NCBI RefSeq assembly: GCF_026642255.1 | Contig: NZ_CP113264.1 | Span: 6,014,001-6,078,000 of the forward strand | Length of the DNA: 64,000 bases | Reading direction: 5' to 3' | DNA from: Streptomonospora nanhaiensis | GTDB taxonomy: Bacteria; Actinomycetota; Actinomycetes; Streptosporangiales; Streptosporangiaceae | Part shown: positions 1 through 9,351 of the stretch, one piece after another | How positions within the stretch are numbered: position 1 is the first letter of the stretch | How the letters are laid out: each line of letters begins with the position of its first letter | Position numbers and translations under genes: made by a program | The notes under the pieces: generated by a model | What the model saw: only the letters and a program-made list of their open reading frames with translations | What the model was told of the DNA's origin: nothing | Databases searched by the model: none

Positions 1-246
1 CGGCATGCGGGCTCTCCAGGAGGGCACACTCCCCCCGGAGCCCCGGCCGCTCCACCGTTCAACGAAGCGCTGACCAGGGCAGGGGAGAGGGCTGTATCGG
101 CGGGAATCGAGTCATCATGCCAGATCGAGGGTCGTCCGACCTAATCGGTGACGGCATACTTGACTGGTAAGAGGGGGATCAACAGGCGGCCGTGTGCGGG
201 AGCAGCGGATGGTCCACCCCCTTCGGTCTCGACCGAGGTAGAGGCA

Positions 247-1686
247 TTGCGTTTTCTCAACGACCAGGTCCCGCAGCAGGACCTGACCTACAGCGACGTG
301 TTCATGGTCCCGAACCGGAGCGCGGTGGGCTCCCGGCTCAGCGTGGACCTGTCGTCCCCGGACGGCACCGGCACCACCATCCCCCTGGTCGTGGCGAACA
401 TGACGGCGGTCGCCGGGCGCCGCATGGCCGAGACCGTCGCCCGGCGCGGCGGCATCGCGGTCATCCCGCAGGACATTCCCATCGAGGTGGTGTCCGACGT
501 CGTCTCCTGGACCAAGCAGCGGCACCTGGTGCACGACACCGCCATCACCCTCAACCCGACCAGCACCGTCGGCGAGGCCCTCAACCTGCTGCCCAAGCGG
601 GCGCACAACGCCGTGATCGTGATCGACGGGGCCCGCCGCCCCGTCGGCGTGGTGACCGAGGCCGACTGCGCGGGCGTGGACCGCTTCGCGCAGCTGCGCG
701 ACGTGATGTCCGCGGAGCTGCTGACCATCCCCGCGGACACCGAGCCGCAGGAGGCCTTCGGGAGGCTGCACGACTTCCGCCACCGGCTCGCGCCGGTCGT
801 GGACGGGGAGGGCGCCCTGGTCGGCGTGCTCACGCGAACGGGCGCGCTGCGCTCCACCCTGTACACGCCCGCCGTGGACGCGGGGGGCCGCCTGCGCGTG
901 GCCGCCGCCGTCGGCATCAACGGGGACGTGGCGGGCAAGGCCGCCGACCTGCTGGCGGCCGGCGCCGACACCCTGGTCATCGACACCGCGCACGGCCACC
1001 AGGAGAAGATGCTCTCCGCCATCGCCACGGTCCGCGCCCTCGCGCCGAAGGTGCCGATCGTGGCCGGCAACATCGTCACCGCCCGGGGCACCCGCGACCT
1101 CATCGAGGCGGGCGCCGACATCGTCAAGGTCGGCGTGGGCCCGGGCGCGATGTGCACCACCCGCATGATGACGGCCGTCGGCCGGCCCCAGTTCTCCGCC
1201 GTCCTGGAGTGCGCCGAGGCCGCGGCCGACCTGGGCAAGCACGTGTGGGCGGACGGCGGCGTGCGCCACCCGCGCGACGTGGCCCTCGCCCTGGCCGCGG
1301 GCGCGTCCAACGTGATGGTGGGCTCCTGGTTCGCCGGGACCTACGAGTCCCCGGGCGACGTGATGCGCGACGCCGAGGGCAGGCAGTACAAGGAGAGCTT
1401 CGGCATGGCGTCGGCCCGCGCGGTCCGCCTGCGCACCGCCGACGACTCCCCGTTCGAGCGGGCGCGCAAGGCCCTGTTCGAGGAGGGGATCTCCACGGGC
1501 CGCATGTACCTGGACCCGGAGCGGCCCAGCGTGGAGGACCTGATCGACCAGATCATCGCGGGCGTGCGCAGCTCGATGACGTACGCGGGGGCCACGTCGC
1601 TGGCGGAGTTCCGCGAGCGGGCCGTGGTGGGCGTGCAGAGCGCCGCCGGGTACAACGAGGGGCGCCCGGTTCCCACCAGCTGGTAG
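247..1686 (+). CDS. guaB1: GuaB1-type IMPDH/GMP reductase family protein
   Basis: Cytosolic purine enzyme of the IMP dehydrogenase/GMP reductase fold. The TIM barrel is interrupted by a pair of CBS domains at about residues 98-208, and the catalytic-cysteine loop GPGAMCTTR carries Cys303. The N-terminus MRFLNDQ is typical of actinobacterial GuaB1, so I start at TTG 247, which has GAGG motifs at 235-238 and 241-244; the frame is open to GTG 148 but that extension looks non-coding. The product is 479 aa, normal for the family. Mycobacterial GuaB1 has been shown to be a GMP reductase (GMP to IMP) rather than an IMP dehydrogenase, so that activity is likelier here (family inference). The convergent neighbour is endonuclease V. 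Confidence 0.9.
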   Translation: MRFLNDQVPQQDLTYSDVFMVPNRSAVGSRLSVDLSSPDGTGTTIPLVVANMTAVAGRRMAETVARRGGIAVIPQDIPIEVVSDVVSWTKQRHLVHDTAITLNPTSTVGEALNLLPKRAHNAVIVIDGARRPVGVVTEADCAGVDRFAQLRDVMSAELLTIPADTEPQEAFGRLHDFRHRLAPVVDGEGALVGVLTRTGALRSTLYTPAVDAGGRLRVAAAVGINGDVAGKAADLLAAGADTLVIDTAHGHQEKMLSAIATVRALAPKVPIVAGNIVTARGTRDLIEAGADIVKVGVGPGAMCTTRMMTAVGRPQFSAVLECAEAAADLGKHVWADGGVRHPRDVALALAAGASNVMVGSWFAGTYESPGDVMRDAEGRQYKESFGMASARAVRLRTADDSPFERARKALFEEGISTGRMYLDPERPSVEDLIDQIIAGVRSSMTYAGATSLAEFRERAVVGVQSAAGYNEGRPVPTSW

Positions 1687-1805
1687 CCCGGACGCCCGGG
1701 GGCGCGCGGACGCACGCCCCACGGGCGGGGCGGTCCGCACCGCCGTTCCGACGGCCCGCGCGAGCCTCCGTCCGCGTCCCCTCGCGGGGGCGCCCCCGGC
1801 GCGGC

Positions 1806-2570
1806 CTACCCCTTGGCGGCGAGGACCGCCTTGCGGTGCTCGCCGCACAGCCGGTCGGCGTGCCTGACCGGCTCGGGGACGCGGTACTTCGGCGACAGGC
1901 GCAGCACCAGCTCGGCCGAGCCCTCCAGGTCCACGCGGTGCCCCACGGACACGTAGACGGGCTTGACGCCGGCGCGGGTGCGCAGGACGCGCCCGATCAC
2001 CTCCGCGCCCTCCCGGGCCAGCGCGGGCGAGTCGGGGACCACCTCGGAGCGTCCCGCCACCATGGGCGTCCACGACCCGCGCTCGTTCCCCGGCACGGAG
2101 TGCTTGCCGTACAGCACGGACTTGGCCGACCCGACCACCGGCAGGTCCAGCAGGACCCCCAGGTGGGAGGCGATCCCGAAGCGGCGCGGATGCGCCATCC
2201 CGAACCCGTCGCACAGGTACACGTCGGGGGTCGTCCGCAGCGCGCCCAGGGCCTCCAGGACGGGCGGCAGCTCGCGGAAGCCGAACAGCCCGGAGATGTA
2301 GGGGAACGTGGGCTCGGAGGAGATCGCGACGGACTCCACGACCTCCAGGGTCTGCACGTCCAGGATCACGGCCGCCGCCGACAGCGCGGAGTTGTCCGTG
2401 GCGTAGCTGACGTCCAGCCCGGCCACCAGCCGCACCGCGTCCACGTCCAGCGGCTCGACGCGCACGCGGTCCGCCAGCACGCGTTGGCGCGCGACGGCCT
2501 CCTTGGGGTCGTCTGGCCAGTTCTCGGGGTCGTCCAGCACCCGCGCGACCCGTTCGGCGATCTCCGACAC
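1806..2570 (-). CDS. nfi: Endonuclease V (deoxyinosine 3' endonuclease)
   Basis: DNA repair nuclease that cuts one phosphodiester 3' of deoxyinosine. Family blocks appear in order: AGLDVSY with the metal-binding Asp, PYISGLFGFRE, CDGFGMAHPRRFGIASHLG, the P-VG-AKSVL segment and VSVGHRVDL near the C-terminus. I chose GTG 2570 because a GGGGG motif lies 6 nt upstream; an in-frame GTG at 2606 would add 12 residues. At 254 aa it is slightly longer than the roughly 225-aa E. coli enzyme because of an N-terminal helix-rich extension. It stands alone, convergent with guaB1. Confidence 0.9.
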   Translation of the reverse strand: MSEIAERVARVLDDPENWPDDPKEAVARQRVLADRVRVEPLDVDAVRLVAGLDVSYATDNSALSAAAVILDVQTLEVVESVAISSEPTFPYISGLFGFRELPPVLEALGALRTTPDVYLCDGFGMAHPRRFGIASHLGVLLDLPVVGSAKSVLYGKHSVPGNERGSWTPMVAGRSEVVPDSPALAREGAEVIGRVLRTRAGVKPVYVSVGHRVDLEGSAELVLRLSPKYRVPEPVRHADRLCGEHRKAVLAAKG

Positions 2571-2664
2571 CGTGTTCCCCCGTTCTCGCGGTTCCGATCG
2601 GTCCACCCGTCCAACCGTACGCGCACCGGGGTGCGGGCGCGCGCCGGGACGGCACGGCCCCGGC

Positions 2665-3474
2665 TCAGTCCCGGGGCGGCCCGGGGGCCTCGAAACGCTC
2701 GCCGTTCGCGGGGACGCCGACCCCCCGCCAGGTGAAGGGAACGCCCCGGGCGCGGTTCGGGTCGGCCCGGTCCATCAGCTGGAAGTGCAGGTGCGGCTCG
2801 GTGGTGTTGCCGGAGTTGCCGCACAGGGCGAGCGTCCGGCCCGCCCGGACGCGGTCGCCCTCGCGCACCCTGAGCGAACCGCGCTGCACGTGGGCGTAGA
2901 GGGCGAAGACGCCGCCCCCCAGGTCGAGCACCACGTGGTTGCCGATCACGGGTCCCGCCCCGCCGAGGCTGCGCACCGTCCCCTCGGCGAACAGGTAGGC
3001 GAGCGCCGGGTAGGAGTTGCGGCTCAGGTGGTCGCGACGGCGGTCGCAGGCGCGGACGACCACGGCGTCCGCCACGGTCAGCAGGGGTTCCCCGAAGGCC
3101 GGGAAGTCCCGGTTCCCCCGGACCGGGGGCCACCAGCCGAAGGCCGGGCGCTCCTCGGAGTCCTTCAGGACGTCGATCGCGTACTCCTGGCCGTAGGCGC
3201 GGGTGCCGTGGCTGGGGACGCGGTCCGCCGGGCTGTTCAGGGCGGTCCAGGCCCCGGCGACCGGCGGCGCCACCTCGACCGCGCGCGGGGGCGGCCCCCC
3301 GCGCGCCAGGCGGCCGAACAGCAGGTTCAGCGCCGCGAGCACTCCGAAAGCCGCCAGGGCGGCCACGTTCCACCACCCGGAGAGGTCGAGGAGCTCCCGG
3401 GCCAGGACCACCCCCAGCAGCGCCGCACCGCTCCACAGGAACAGGAGCGAGCACACTCCGGCCGCCGTCCGCAT
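2665..3474 (-). CDS. Membrane-anchored M23 family peptidase
   Basis: Predicted zinc metallopeptidase acting outside the membrane on peptidoglycan cross-links. Two hydrophobic segments (about residues 4-27 and 33-56) anchor the N-terminus. The C-terminal LytM/M23 domain has a first H...D pair around HGTRAYGQEYAID, the GNHVVLDLGGGVFALYAH strand and the HLHF zinc motif in PHLHFQLMD. ATG 3474 is preceded by GGAGGAGGG, which rules out the longer open frame to 3669. The product is 269 aa. It is divergent from the TetR-controlled operon at 3704, and the AT-rich segment near 3515-3555 is a likely promoter area. The substrate cannot be read from sequence. Confidence 0.85.
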   Translation of the reverse strand: MRTAAGVCSLLFLWSGAALLGVVLARELLDLSGWWNVAALAAFGVLAALNLLFGRLARGGPPPRAVEVAPPVAGAWTALNSPADRVPSHGTRAYGQEYAIDVLKDSEERPAFGWWPPVRGNRDFPAFGEPLLTVADAVVVRACDRRRDHLSRNSYPALAYLFAEGTVRSLGGAGPVIGNHVVLDLGGGVFALYAHVQRGSLRVREGDRVRAGRTLALCGNSGNTTEPHLHFQLMDRADPNRARGVPFTWRGVGVPANGERFEAPGPPRD

Positions 3475-3667
3475 GGCATCCCTCCTCCGGGCGGCACGGG
3501 ACCGCCCCTCGTTTTTCCATAGTTTACGTACATACGGAATTACACACAAACTCGCCTCCAACCCCGTGCGAAGCGGCCGCCGGGCGCGTCGCGCTGTGCG
3601 ACACCCCACAGCGGCGGATGCTCGGACAGGGACCCCGGGCGCAGTAGCGTGGAGCCGCTGGTTTTGC

Positions 3668-3681
3668 ACTGACTGGTCAGT
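3668..3681. promoter_or_regulatory. TetR-type operator palindrome
   Basis: Perfect inverted repeat ACTGAC-TG-GTCAGT, lying 22 nt before the ATG of the ABC gene and touching an AT-rich TTTAAAAA tract that could be a -10 region. Size and symmetry fit a TetR-family operator. The regulator encoded at 6623 in the same operon is the obvious ligand (inference). Confidence 0.65.
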
Positions 3682-3703
3682 TTAAAAAGTGGGGAGCGCA
3701 GAT

Positions 3704-4486
3704 ATGCGTCGGGCCACCGGAGCGCGCGTCCAGGCCGAGGGCGTCACGCTCGCCACACGCGAGGGCCCCGTCTACACCGGGGTCGGCTTCGTCGCCCGGC
3801 CCGGCACGCTCACGGTCTTCCAGGCCGACTCGGGCGGCGGTCGCAGCGCGCTGCTCCTGACCCTGACCGGCAGGATGAGGCCGTCGGAGGGAACCGTGTA
3901 CGTGGACGGCCACGAGCTGCCCCGCCGGGCCCGCCGGGTCCGCCGGATCAGCTCGCTCGGACTGATGGAGGACGTCAACGCCCTCGACGACCGCCTCCGG
4001 GTGCGCGAACACCTCTCGGAGGGCCTGCTCCTGCGGATGCGGCCCGCCGCGAGGGGGCTGGCCGACGAGGCCATGGAGGCCGCCGACCTCGGGGAGCTGG
4101 ACCGCCGCACCATGGTCAAGGACCTGTCCATGCTCGAACGGCGCCGCCTGGGCGTCGCCCTGGCCCTCCTCGCCGAGCCCCGGCTCCTGGCCGTGGACGA
4201 CGTGGACGGCGGCCTGAACGGCGAGCACCAGGCCGCCATGTGGCGCACCCTCGAACGCCTCGCCGGGGAAGGGCCCACGGTGATCGCCACCTGCGCCGAC
4301 GCCGACGCGCTGGACCGGGTCGCCGGACCGGACACCCAGGGCCCCGTCCCGATCCGGCAGGACCCCGCGCACGGGCCGGACGACCCGGCGGAGCACGAGG
4401 GCGGCGCGGACACCGGCCCCGCCCGGGCGCGCATCGACGACCTCCTCGACCGCGGGAAGGACGGTGACGGCAGTGAACAGGCATAA
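3704..4486 (+). CDS. ABC transporter ATPase-like protein with degenerate motifs
   Basis: ABC ATPase-fold protein of 260 aa, predicted partner of the YhgE/Pip membrane protein encoded next. Fold landmarks are present but altered. The Walker A region at residues 41-48 reads ADSGGGRS, with Arg for the essential Lys. The signature reads LSMLE instead of LSGGQ, and Walker B reads RLLAVDDVD with Asp where the catalytic Glu usually sits. It may bind nucleotide weakly or be structural (inference). The start is ATG 3704 with GGGAG 8 nt upstream. The last 60 residues are acidic and probably disordered. The stop overlaps the next gene by 23 nt, implying translational coupling. Confidence 0.75.
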   Translation: MRRATGARVQAEGVTLATREGPVYTGVGFVARPGTLTVFQADSGGGRSALLLTLTGRMRPSEGTVYVDGHELPRRARRVRRISSLGLMEDVNALDDRLRVREHLSEGLLLRMRPAARGLADEAMEAADLGELDRRTMVKDLSMLERRRLGVALALLAEPRLLAVDDVDGGLNGEHQAAMWRTLERLAGEGPTVIATCADADALDRVAGPDTQGPVPIRQDPAHGPDDPAEHEGGADTGPARARIDDLLDRGKDGDGSEQA

Positions 4487-6584
4487 GAGGGGCAGACCGC
4501 GCATGCGGCCCTTCGCCGTGCCCCGGCTCGGGCTGCTCACCGTGCGCTCCTTCCTGCGCTCCCCGCTGCCCGCGGCCGCGCTGGCGGCGCTCGTGCTCAT
4601 CCCGCTGCTCTACTCCGGCATGTACCTGTGGTCCTTCTGGGACCCGTTCGGCAGGATGCAGCACCTGCCGGTGGCGCTCGTCAACGAGGACCGGCCCGTG
4701 GAGGTGGACGGCCGGGAGATGGACGCCGGCGGCGAGCTCACCGACACGCTCCTGGAGCGCGGGGACCTCGACTGGCGCCCGGTCGGCGCGGAGGAGGCCG
4801 CGCGCGGGGTCGCCGACGGGGACTACTACGTCTCCCTCACCATCCCCTCGCACTTCAGCGAGGACCTGTCCTCGCCCTCCCGGGACCGGGAGGCGCCGGT
4901 CCAGGCCATGCTGGAGGCGCACTACAACGACTCCAACAGCTTCATCGTGCGCCAGTTGGCGGGGAGCGCGTTCAAGGAGGTCCGCGACGCCGCCGCGGCG
5001 TCGGCGATCAGCGACTACCTCGACGAGATCTTCGTGGGGTTCAACGAGATCCACGGCAGGACCGAGGAGGCGGCCGAGGGCGCCGACGAGCTGTCCGGCG
5101 GCGCGGACAGCGCCGAGGAGGGGGCCGGTGAGCTGTCGACGGGCGTGGACGACGCCCACACCGGGGCCGGATCGCTGAGCAGCGGCCTGGACGAGCTGTA
5201 CACGGGCTCCCGGTCCCTGGCCGCGGGCGCCGGCACCGCGTCCGAGGAGGTCTCCACCCAGGTGGAGAAGCTGGACGGGCTGGCCGACGAATGGCTTCCC
5301 CAGCTGGAGGAGGACATCCCCGCGATCCAGGAGCGCGCCGACACCGCCGCCGAGGTCACCGGCGCCCTGTCCACGGCCCTGGAGGAGCTGCCCGAGGAGA
5401 TCGACACCGCCGGGCTCTCCGAGGTCGACGCCCGGCTGGCCGCCTTCCTCCGGGAGAACCCCGGCCTGGAGACCGAGAACCCGGATCTGTACACGCTGCT
5501 GCGCGACCTCCAGGGGGCCATGGACACCGCCCTGTCCGTCGCCGGGTACGTCGACGGGAACAGGGACGACATCGGGTCGGCCGCCGAGGAGGCCGCCGCC
5601 CTCAGCGAGCGCGCGGCCGCGCTCTCCGAGGACCTTCCCGACATGGTGGACCGGGCGGAGGAGGCCCGAGACAAGGTCGACGAGCTCGACGAGGGGCTGG
5701 CCGAACTCGCCGAGGGCTCCGCGGCCCTGCGGGACGGGCTGGCGGACGCCTCCGAGGGCGCCTCGGAGCTGGATTCCGGCCTGGGCCTGCTCAGCGGCGG
5801 CGCGGGCGACCTCCACGAGGGGCTGGGCCAGCTGGCGTCGGGGTCCGGAGAACTCGCCGAGGGGCTCGACGAGGGCGCAGGGGAGATCCCCACCTACTCC
5901 GACCGGGGCCGGTCCGACGCGTCCGCCGTGATGAGCGAGCCGATCCGGCTGGACAGCGAGATCTCCAACGAGGCCCCGAACTACGGGACGGGGTTCGCCC
6001 CGTTCTTCGTCCCGCTGTCCCTGTGGGTGGGGGCGATGGTGGTGTTCATGGTGCTGCCCGCGCTGTCCTCGCGGGCCCTGGCGTCCTCGGCCCCGTCGTG
6101 GCGGGTCGCCCTGGCGGGCCGGGTCGTCCCGCTGCTGCTCGGCGTGGGCCAGGTGGCGGTCACCCTGGGCGCGCTGCACCTGTTCCTGGGGCTGGAGGCC
6201 CGGAACTGGCCCCTGCTCGTCGCGTTCCTGGTGCTGACCTCGGTCGCGTTCACCGCCGTCGTGCAGTACCTCAACGTGCGGTTCGGGGCCGCGGGAAGGG
6301 TCGTCGCCCTCGCCCTCCTGGTGCTCCAGCTGACGTCGGCGGGCGGCACGTACCCGATCGAGACCAGCCCGGCGTTCTTCCAGGCCGTCGGCCCCTACCT
6401 GCCGCTGCACTGGGGCGTGACGGCGATGCGCGTCCTGCTCGGGGGCGGGGACCCGGACCTCGTGTGGAGTGCCTTCGGGGTGATGGGCCTGTGGCTGGTG
6501 GTACCGCTGCTCCTCACGTGGCTGGCAGTGGAGCGCAAGCGGGTGTGGACGATGTCCTCCCTCTACCCCGCGCTGAAGCTGTGA
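4464..6584 (+). CDS. YhgE/Pip-family membrane export protein
   Basis: 706-aa polytopic protein of the YhgE/Pip family, related to the membrane half of ABC-2 exporters. It has one N-terminal membrane segment (about residues 32-54) and a large extracytoplasmic domain of about 440 residues. The C-terminal set of about five membrane helices begins near YGTGFAPFFVPLSLWVGAMV. The outer domain contains two long tracts of GADELSGGA/GAGELSTG-like repeats, predicted coiled coil, around residues 205-260 and 400-470. Family members are linked to export of drugs, lipids or type VII secretion products. The start is GTG 4464 behind GGAAGGA; GTG 4473 is the alternative. Co-transcribed with the degenerate ATPase and TetR regulator. 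Confidence 0.85.
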   Translation: MTAVNRHKRGRPRMRPFAVPRLGLLTVRSFLRSPLPAAALAALVLIPLLYSGMYLWSFWDPFGRMQHLPVALVNEDRPVEVDGREMDAGGELTDTLLERGDLDWRPVGAEEAARGVADGDYYVSLTIPSHFSEDLSSPSRDREAPVQAMLEAHYNDSNSFIVRQLAGSAFKEVRDAAAASAISDYLDEIFVGFNEIHGRTEEAAEGADELSGGADSAEEGAGELSTGVDDAHTGAGSLSSGLDELYTGSRSLAAGAGTASEEVSTQVEKLDGLADEWLPQLEEDIPAIQERADTAAEVTGALSTALEELPEEIDTAGLSEVDARLAAFLRENPGLETENPDLYTLLRDLQGAMDTALSVAGYVDGNRDDIGSAAEEAAALSERAAALSEDLPDMVDRAEEARDKVDELDEGLAELAEGSAALRDGLADASEGASELDSGLGLLSGGAGDLHEGLGQLASGSGELAEGLDEGAGEIPTYSDRGRSDASAVMSEPIRLDSEISNEAPNYGTGFAPFFVPLSLWVGAMVVFMVLPALSSRALASSAPSWRVALAGRVVPLLLGVGQVAVTLGALHLFLGLEARNWPLLVAFLVLTSVAFTAVVQYLNVRFGAAGRVVALALLVLQLTSAGGTYPIETSPAFFQAVGPYLPLHWGVTAMRVLLGGGDPDLVWSAFGVMGLWLVVPLLLTWLAVERKRVWTMSSLYPALKL

Positions 6585-6622
6585 CGGCCCGCCGTGGCGC
6601 GACCGGCGCCGACAGCGGCAGA

Positions 6623-7264
6623 ATGGACCGGATGAGCACGAGCACCGAACGGCCGAGGAGCGGTCGCCGAGAGGCGACCCGGCACCGCCTGTTCGAGGCG
6701 GCCGTGGGCCTGATATCCGAACAGGGCTACGGCGCCACGACCGTGGACGAGATCGCCGAGCGCGCGGGGGTCGCCAAGGGCACCGTCTACTACAACTTCG
6801 GCGGGAAGAGCGAGCTGTACACGGCGCTGATGGAGTGGGGGGTGTCCCGGCTCGCCGACACGCTGAAGGACGCGGCGCCCCCCTCCGCCCCGCCCGCCGA
6901 GGCGCTCACCGCGGTCCTGCGCGCGGGGGTGGTGTTCATCGGCGAGCACGAGGCGCTCGCCCGGCTCCTGATGGCCGAGGCCTGGCGGACCAACCAGGCC
7001 TGGTACGCCACCGTCCGCCAGATCCGCACCGAGGCGATCGGGGTCATCTCCGGCCAGCTGGAACGGCTGGCCGCGGAGGGGGCCCTTCGACAGGGGGTGG
7101 ACACGGGGCTCGCGGGATCCGCCCTGTTCGGCATGGTGGTCACCGTGGCCCTGGACTGGCGTACCCTCCAACCGGAAAGGCCGGTCGAGGAGATCCACGC
7201 GACCCTGGCCCACATGACCGACGGCCTGGTCGGCGCATCGTCGTCCGCACCGGAGCACGCCTGA
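6623..7264 (+). CDS. TetR/AcrR family transcriptional regulator
   Basis: 213-aa repressor-type protein. The N-terminal helix-turn-helix spans TTVDEIAERAGVAKGTVYYN and is followed by FGGKSELY, the classical TetR signature. The C-terminal ligand domain is variable, so the inducer cannot be inferred. It lies 38 nt after the YhgE gene in the same direction. The perfect palindrome at 3668-3681 before the first gene of the operon is its probable autoregulatory site. The start may be ATG 6623 or ATG 6632; neither has a strong ribosome site, consistent with coupling to the upstream gene. Confidence 0.9.
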   Translation: MDRMSTSTERPRSGRREATRHRLFEAAVGLISEQGYGATTVDEIAERAGVAKGTVYYNFGGKSELYTALMEWGVSRLADTLKDAAPPSAPPAEALTAVLRAGVVFIGEHEALARLLMAEAWRTNQAWYATVRQIRTEAIGVISGQLERLAAEGALRQGVDTGLAGSALFGMVVTVALDWRTLQPERPVEEIHATLAHMTDGLVGASSSAPEHA

Positions 7265-7276
7265 GAGGACGCCCCC

Positions 7277-7672
7277 GTGGCCGACCTGTACCCCCTGCTC
7301 CCCTTCCTGGCCGGGGCCGTGATCCTCTGGATCGTCGCCCGGGACACGCGCCTCGAACTGCGGCTCGTCCGCCACGGCATGCGCGCCAAGGGCCGGGTGA
7401 TCGGCTACAACGAGACCTCGACCGCCTCGCGCATGATCGTGCAGTTCCGTACCGAGGACGGGCAGGAGGTGCACGCCGAGCACGAGAACACCGGGTGGAC
7501 GGCCTCCCGCGCCGGGGAGATCGTGACGGTGGCCTACGACCCGGACGAGCCCGCCAGGGCGCGCATCGTGTCCGCGCCGTGGCTGAGCCACTGGGTGCGG
7601 GGGCTGTTCGGCGGGCTGGGCGCGATCCTGATGCTCACCGGCCTCCTCCTGGGCTACCTCGCCTGGCGCTAG
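7277..7672 (+). CDS. Small DUF3592-like membrane protein
   Basis: 131-aa protein with a membrane helix at each end (about residues 5-21 and 108-128). The soluble middle has a short beta-rich pattern (GRVIGYNETS, VQFRTEDGQEVHAEH, VTVAYDPDEPARARI) typical of DUF3592 proteins. Function is unknown. GTG 7277 lies 13 nt after the TetR stop with GAGAGGA upstream, so it probably belongs to the same operon. Its TAG stop shares CTAG (7669-7672) with the stop of the convergent RDD gene. Confidence 0.7.
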   Translation: MADLYPLLPFLAGAVILWIVARDTRLELRLVRHGMRAKGRVIGYNETSTASRMIVQFRTEDGQEVHAEHENTGWTASRAGEIVTVAYDPDEPARARIVSAPWLSHWVRGLFGGLGAILMLTGLLLGYLAWR

Positions 7673-8790
7673 ACCGGCTCCCGCGGGGGCCGGGCGGGGC
7701 CGGCGGAGGCTCCGGCCCGGGCCTGCGCCCGGGGCTCGGAGTAGCGGACCAGCTGTGAGGGCAGCCCGCCGTCGAGGCTGGAACGGGTGCGCACGCGCAC
7801 CCCGCACACCAGGTCGGCCAGGCCCGCCCGGTCGGGCCGGACCAGGGCGGTGCACGCGTGCAGCGCGGCCACGGCGAGAGCGGCCCAGGGCAGGCCCAGG
7901 GCGACGAGCACGGCGACCGGGGCCTGGAGCAGGAGGGTGCGCAGGAGGACCCGCCACCGGGACGCGGGGCGGGGGCTCCCCCGTTCCCCGAGGGCCAGCC
8001 CGACGGCGGCCGGGCCCGGCGTGGCGCGGTCGCTCCGCAGCTGGGGCAGGAGGACGGCGCACACGAGGGCCAGGCCCAGGAGCGCGACCTCCCCGGTCCG
8101 CCCCCCGGCGAGGGGGAGCACGACGCCGTAGGCGTGCAGCAGTGCGGTCACGGCCGACGCCCCGAACCACCACAGGCCGAGGTCGATCAGGGCCCCCGTC
8201 ATGCGCCGGTCGAGTGCGGGGTCGACGCGGTCGGGCACCGCGGCGGGCCATCCCCGGGCGGGGCCGCCTGGCCACAGGGGCAGGAGCCGGCGGGCGGCCG
8301 TCCATCCGGCCAGGGTCCCCACGACGCCCAGGGCGACCAGCAGGGCCGAGGCGGGCGCATAGGCGCACGGGTACAGGCCGAGCACGCCGGTCGCGCGCAC
8401 CGCGGCGACGGAGGCGGCGAGCGCCGCCCCGATCACGAGGGTCTCCACCGCTCCCCGGCGGAAGCGGTGGCGGGCCAGGAGGCCGACCGCCGTGAAGAGT
8501 CCGAGGGCGAGGGCGGCGTCCCACGCCGTGTGCGGCGGGCCGCTGCCCGCGGAGCCGTTCCCGGTGCACAGGCCGTCGGCGGACGCGGGCAGGGGCCAGA
8601 CCGCGTAGGCCGCGAGGGCGACCCCCGTGACCAGGGCGGCCGTCGTGAGGCGGCCCGGCAGCCCGTGCGGCCGCCCGTAGCGCCGGTGCTGCCCGCGCAG
8701 GTACAGCGCGGCGCCGGCGACCACCAGCAGCGGCACGACGGCGAGCGCCACCTCGACGGCGGCCTGTCCCCCGCCGAACGGTCGACCCAT
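7669..8790 (-). CDS. RDD-family multi-pass membrane protein
   Basis: 373-aa integral membrane protein with about nine to ten hydrophobic helices. The C-terminal half contains RRMTGALIDLGLWWFGASAV, the Arg/Asp arrangement that defines the RDD family, followed by a basic loop and a final helix pair. The N-terminal half is an unassigned multi-helix region. RDD proteins have been tied to transport, but no substrate can be assigned. ATG 8790 has GGGGGGAAG upstream, so the open frame to 8988 is not used. Monocistronic, convergent with the DUF3592-like gene. Confidence 0.7.
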   Translation of the reverse strand: MGRPFGGGQAAVEVALAVVPLLVVAGAALYLRGQHRRYGRPHGLPGRLTTAALVTGVALAAYAVWPLPASADGLCTGNGSAGSGPPHTAWDAALALGLFTAVGLLARHRFRRGAVETLVIGAALAASVAAVRATGVLGLYPCAYAPASALLVALGVVGTLAGWTAARRLLPLWPGGPARGWPAAVPDRVDPALDRRMTGALIDLGLWWFGASAVTALLHAYGVVLPLAGGRTGEVALLGLALVCAVLLPQLRSDRATPGPAAVGLALGERGSPRPASRWRVLLRTLLLQAPVAVLVALGLPWAALAVAALHACTALVRPDRAGLADLVCGVRVRTRSSLDGGLPSQLVRYSEPRAQARAGASAGPARPPREPV

Positions 8791-9351
8791 GGTGCTTCCC
8801 CCCGTGCTCCGGCGGGCGCGGTGTCCCGGCGCCCCGCTCCCCCGTCCGCGCGGCCGTTCCCGCCCCGGGGACGCAACGCTAGTACGCTCTGTCGTCGGGC
8901 GGGGACCGAACCTCCGACTTCGTCCGCCGTTCCGCCCGGCTCCCGGGGCGCCTCCACCGCTCCGGCCCGGGAGGCCCGGGAACGTCACGCGAAGCAGGGT
9001 GGCCGCGCACTCTCCGCCATATGTGACGTTTGTCCCATTGTCACCATTTATTCACAGCAGGCAACACGAGCACCTCCGGCCGGAGGGTGGACATTCTCGG
9101 CCTTCATGGCAGACTGCCTTCACCAACCCGGATATTTCGGCGCTTCACGTGCGAGATACGATCCCCAACGCCGAAAAGCCGCGTTTGTGGTTACCCTGCG
9201 GTACGTCCCGCGTCCAGGGCCCCGACGGACGCCGCCCGCGGGGCAGGAGGCCGCGCGCACGCGGGCCGCGAGGTGCCGCCCCGGCGGAACCCGGCCCCCC
9301 GGGGCCCCGCACCGCAACCCCAGACCGAAGACGCGGATCGACAGGAGAACC
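8791..9351. other. Intergenic region before the conservon
   Basis: Divergent spacer of 561 bp. The left half is very GC-rich. The segment at about 9018-9060 is unusually AT-rich and contains GTGAC (9023-9027) and GTCAC (9040-9044), an inverted pair separated by 12 nt, a plausible operator or promoter zone for cvnA. That would give a leader of about 300 nt. I see no small gene. Confidence 0.45.

Noticed and set aside
7858..9351. Open frame continuous with cvnA for 1.5 kb upstream
   Set aside because: It is antisense to the RDD gene and its promoter region, with Arg/Gly/Pro-rich content typical of shadow frames. GTG 9352 with AGGAG and a normal N-terminal membrane helix is the clear start.
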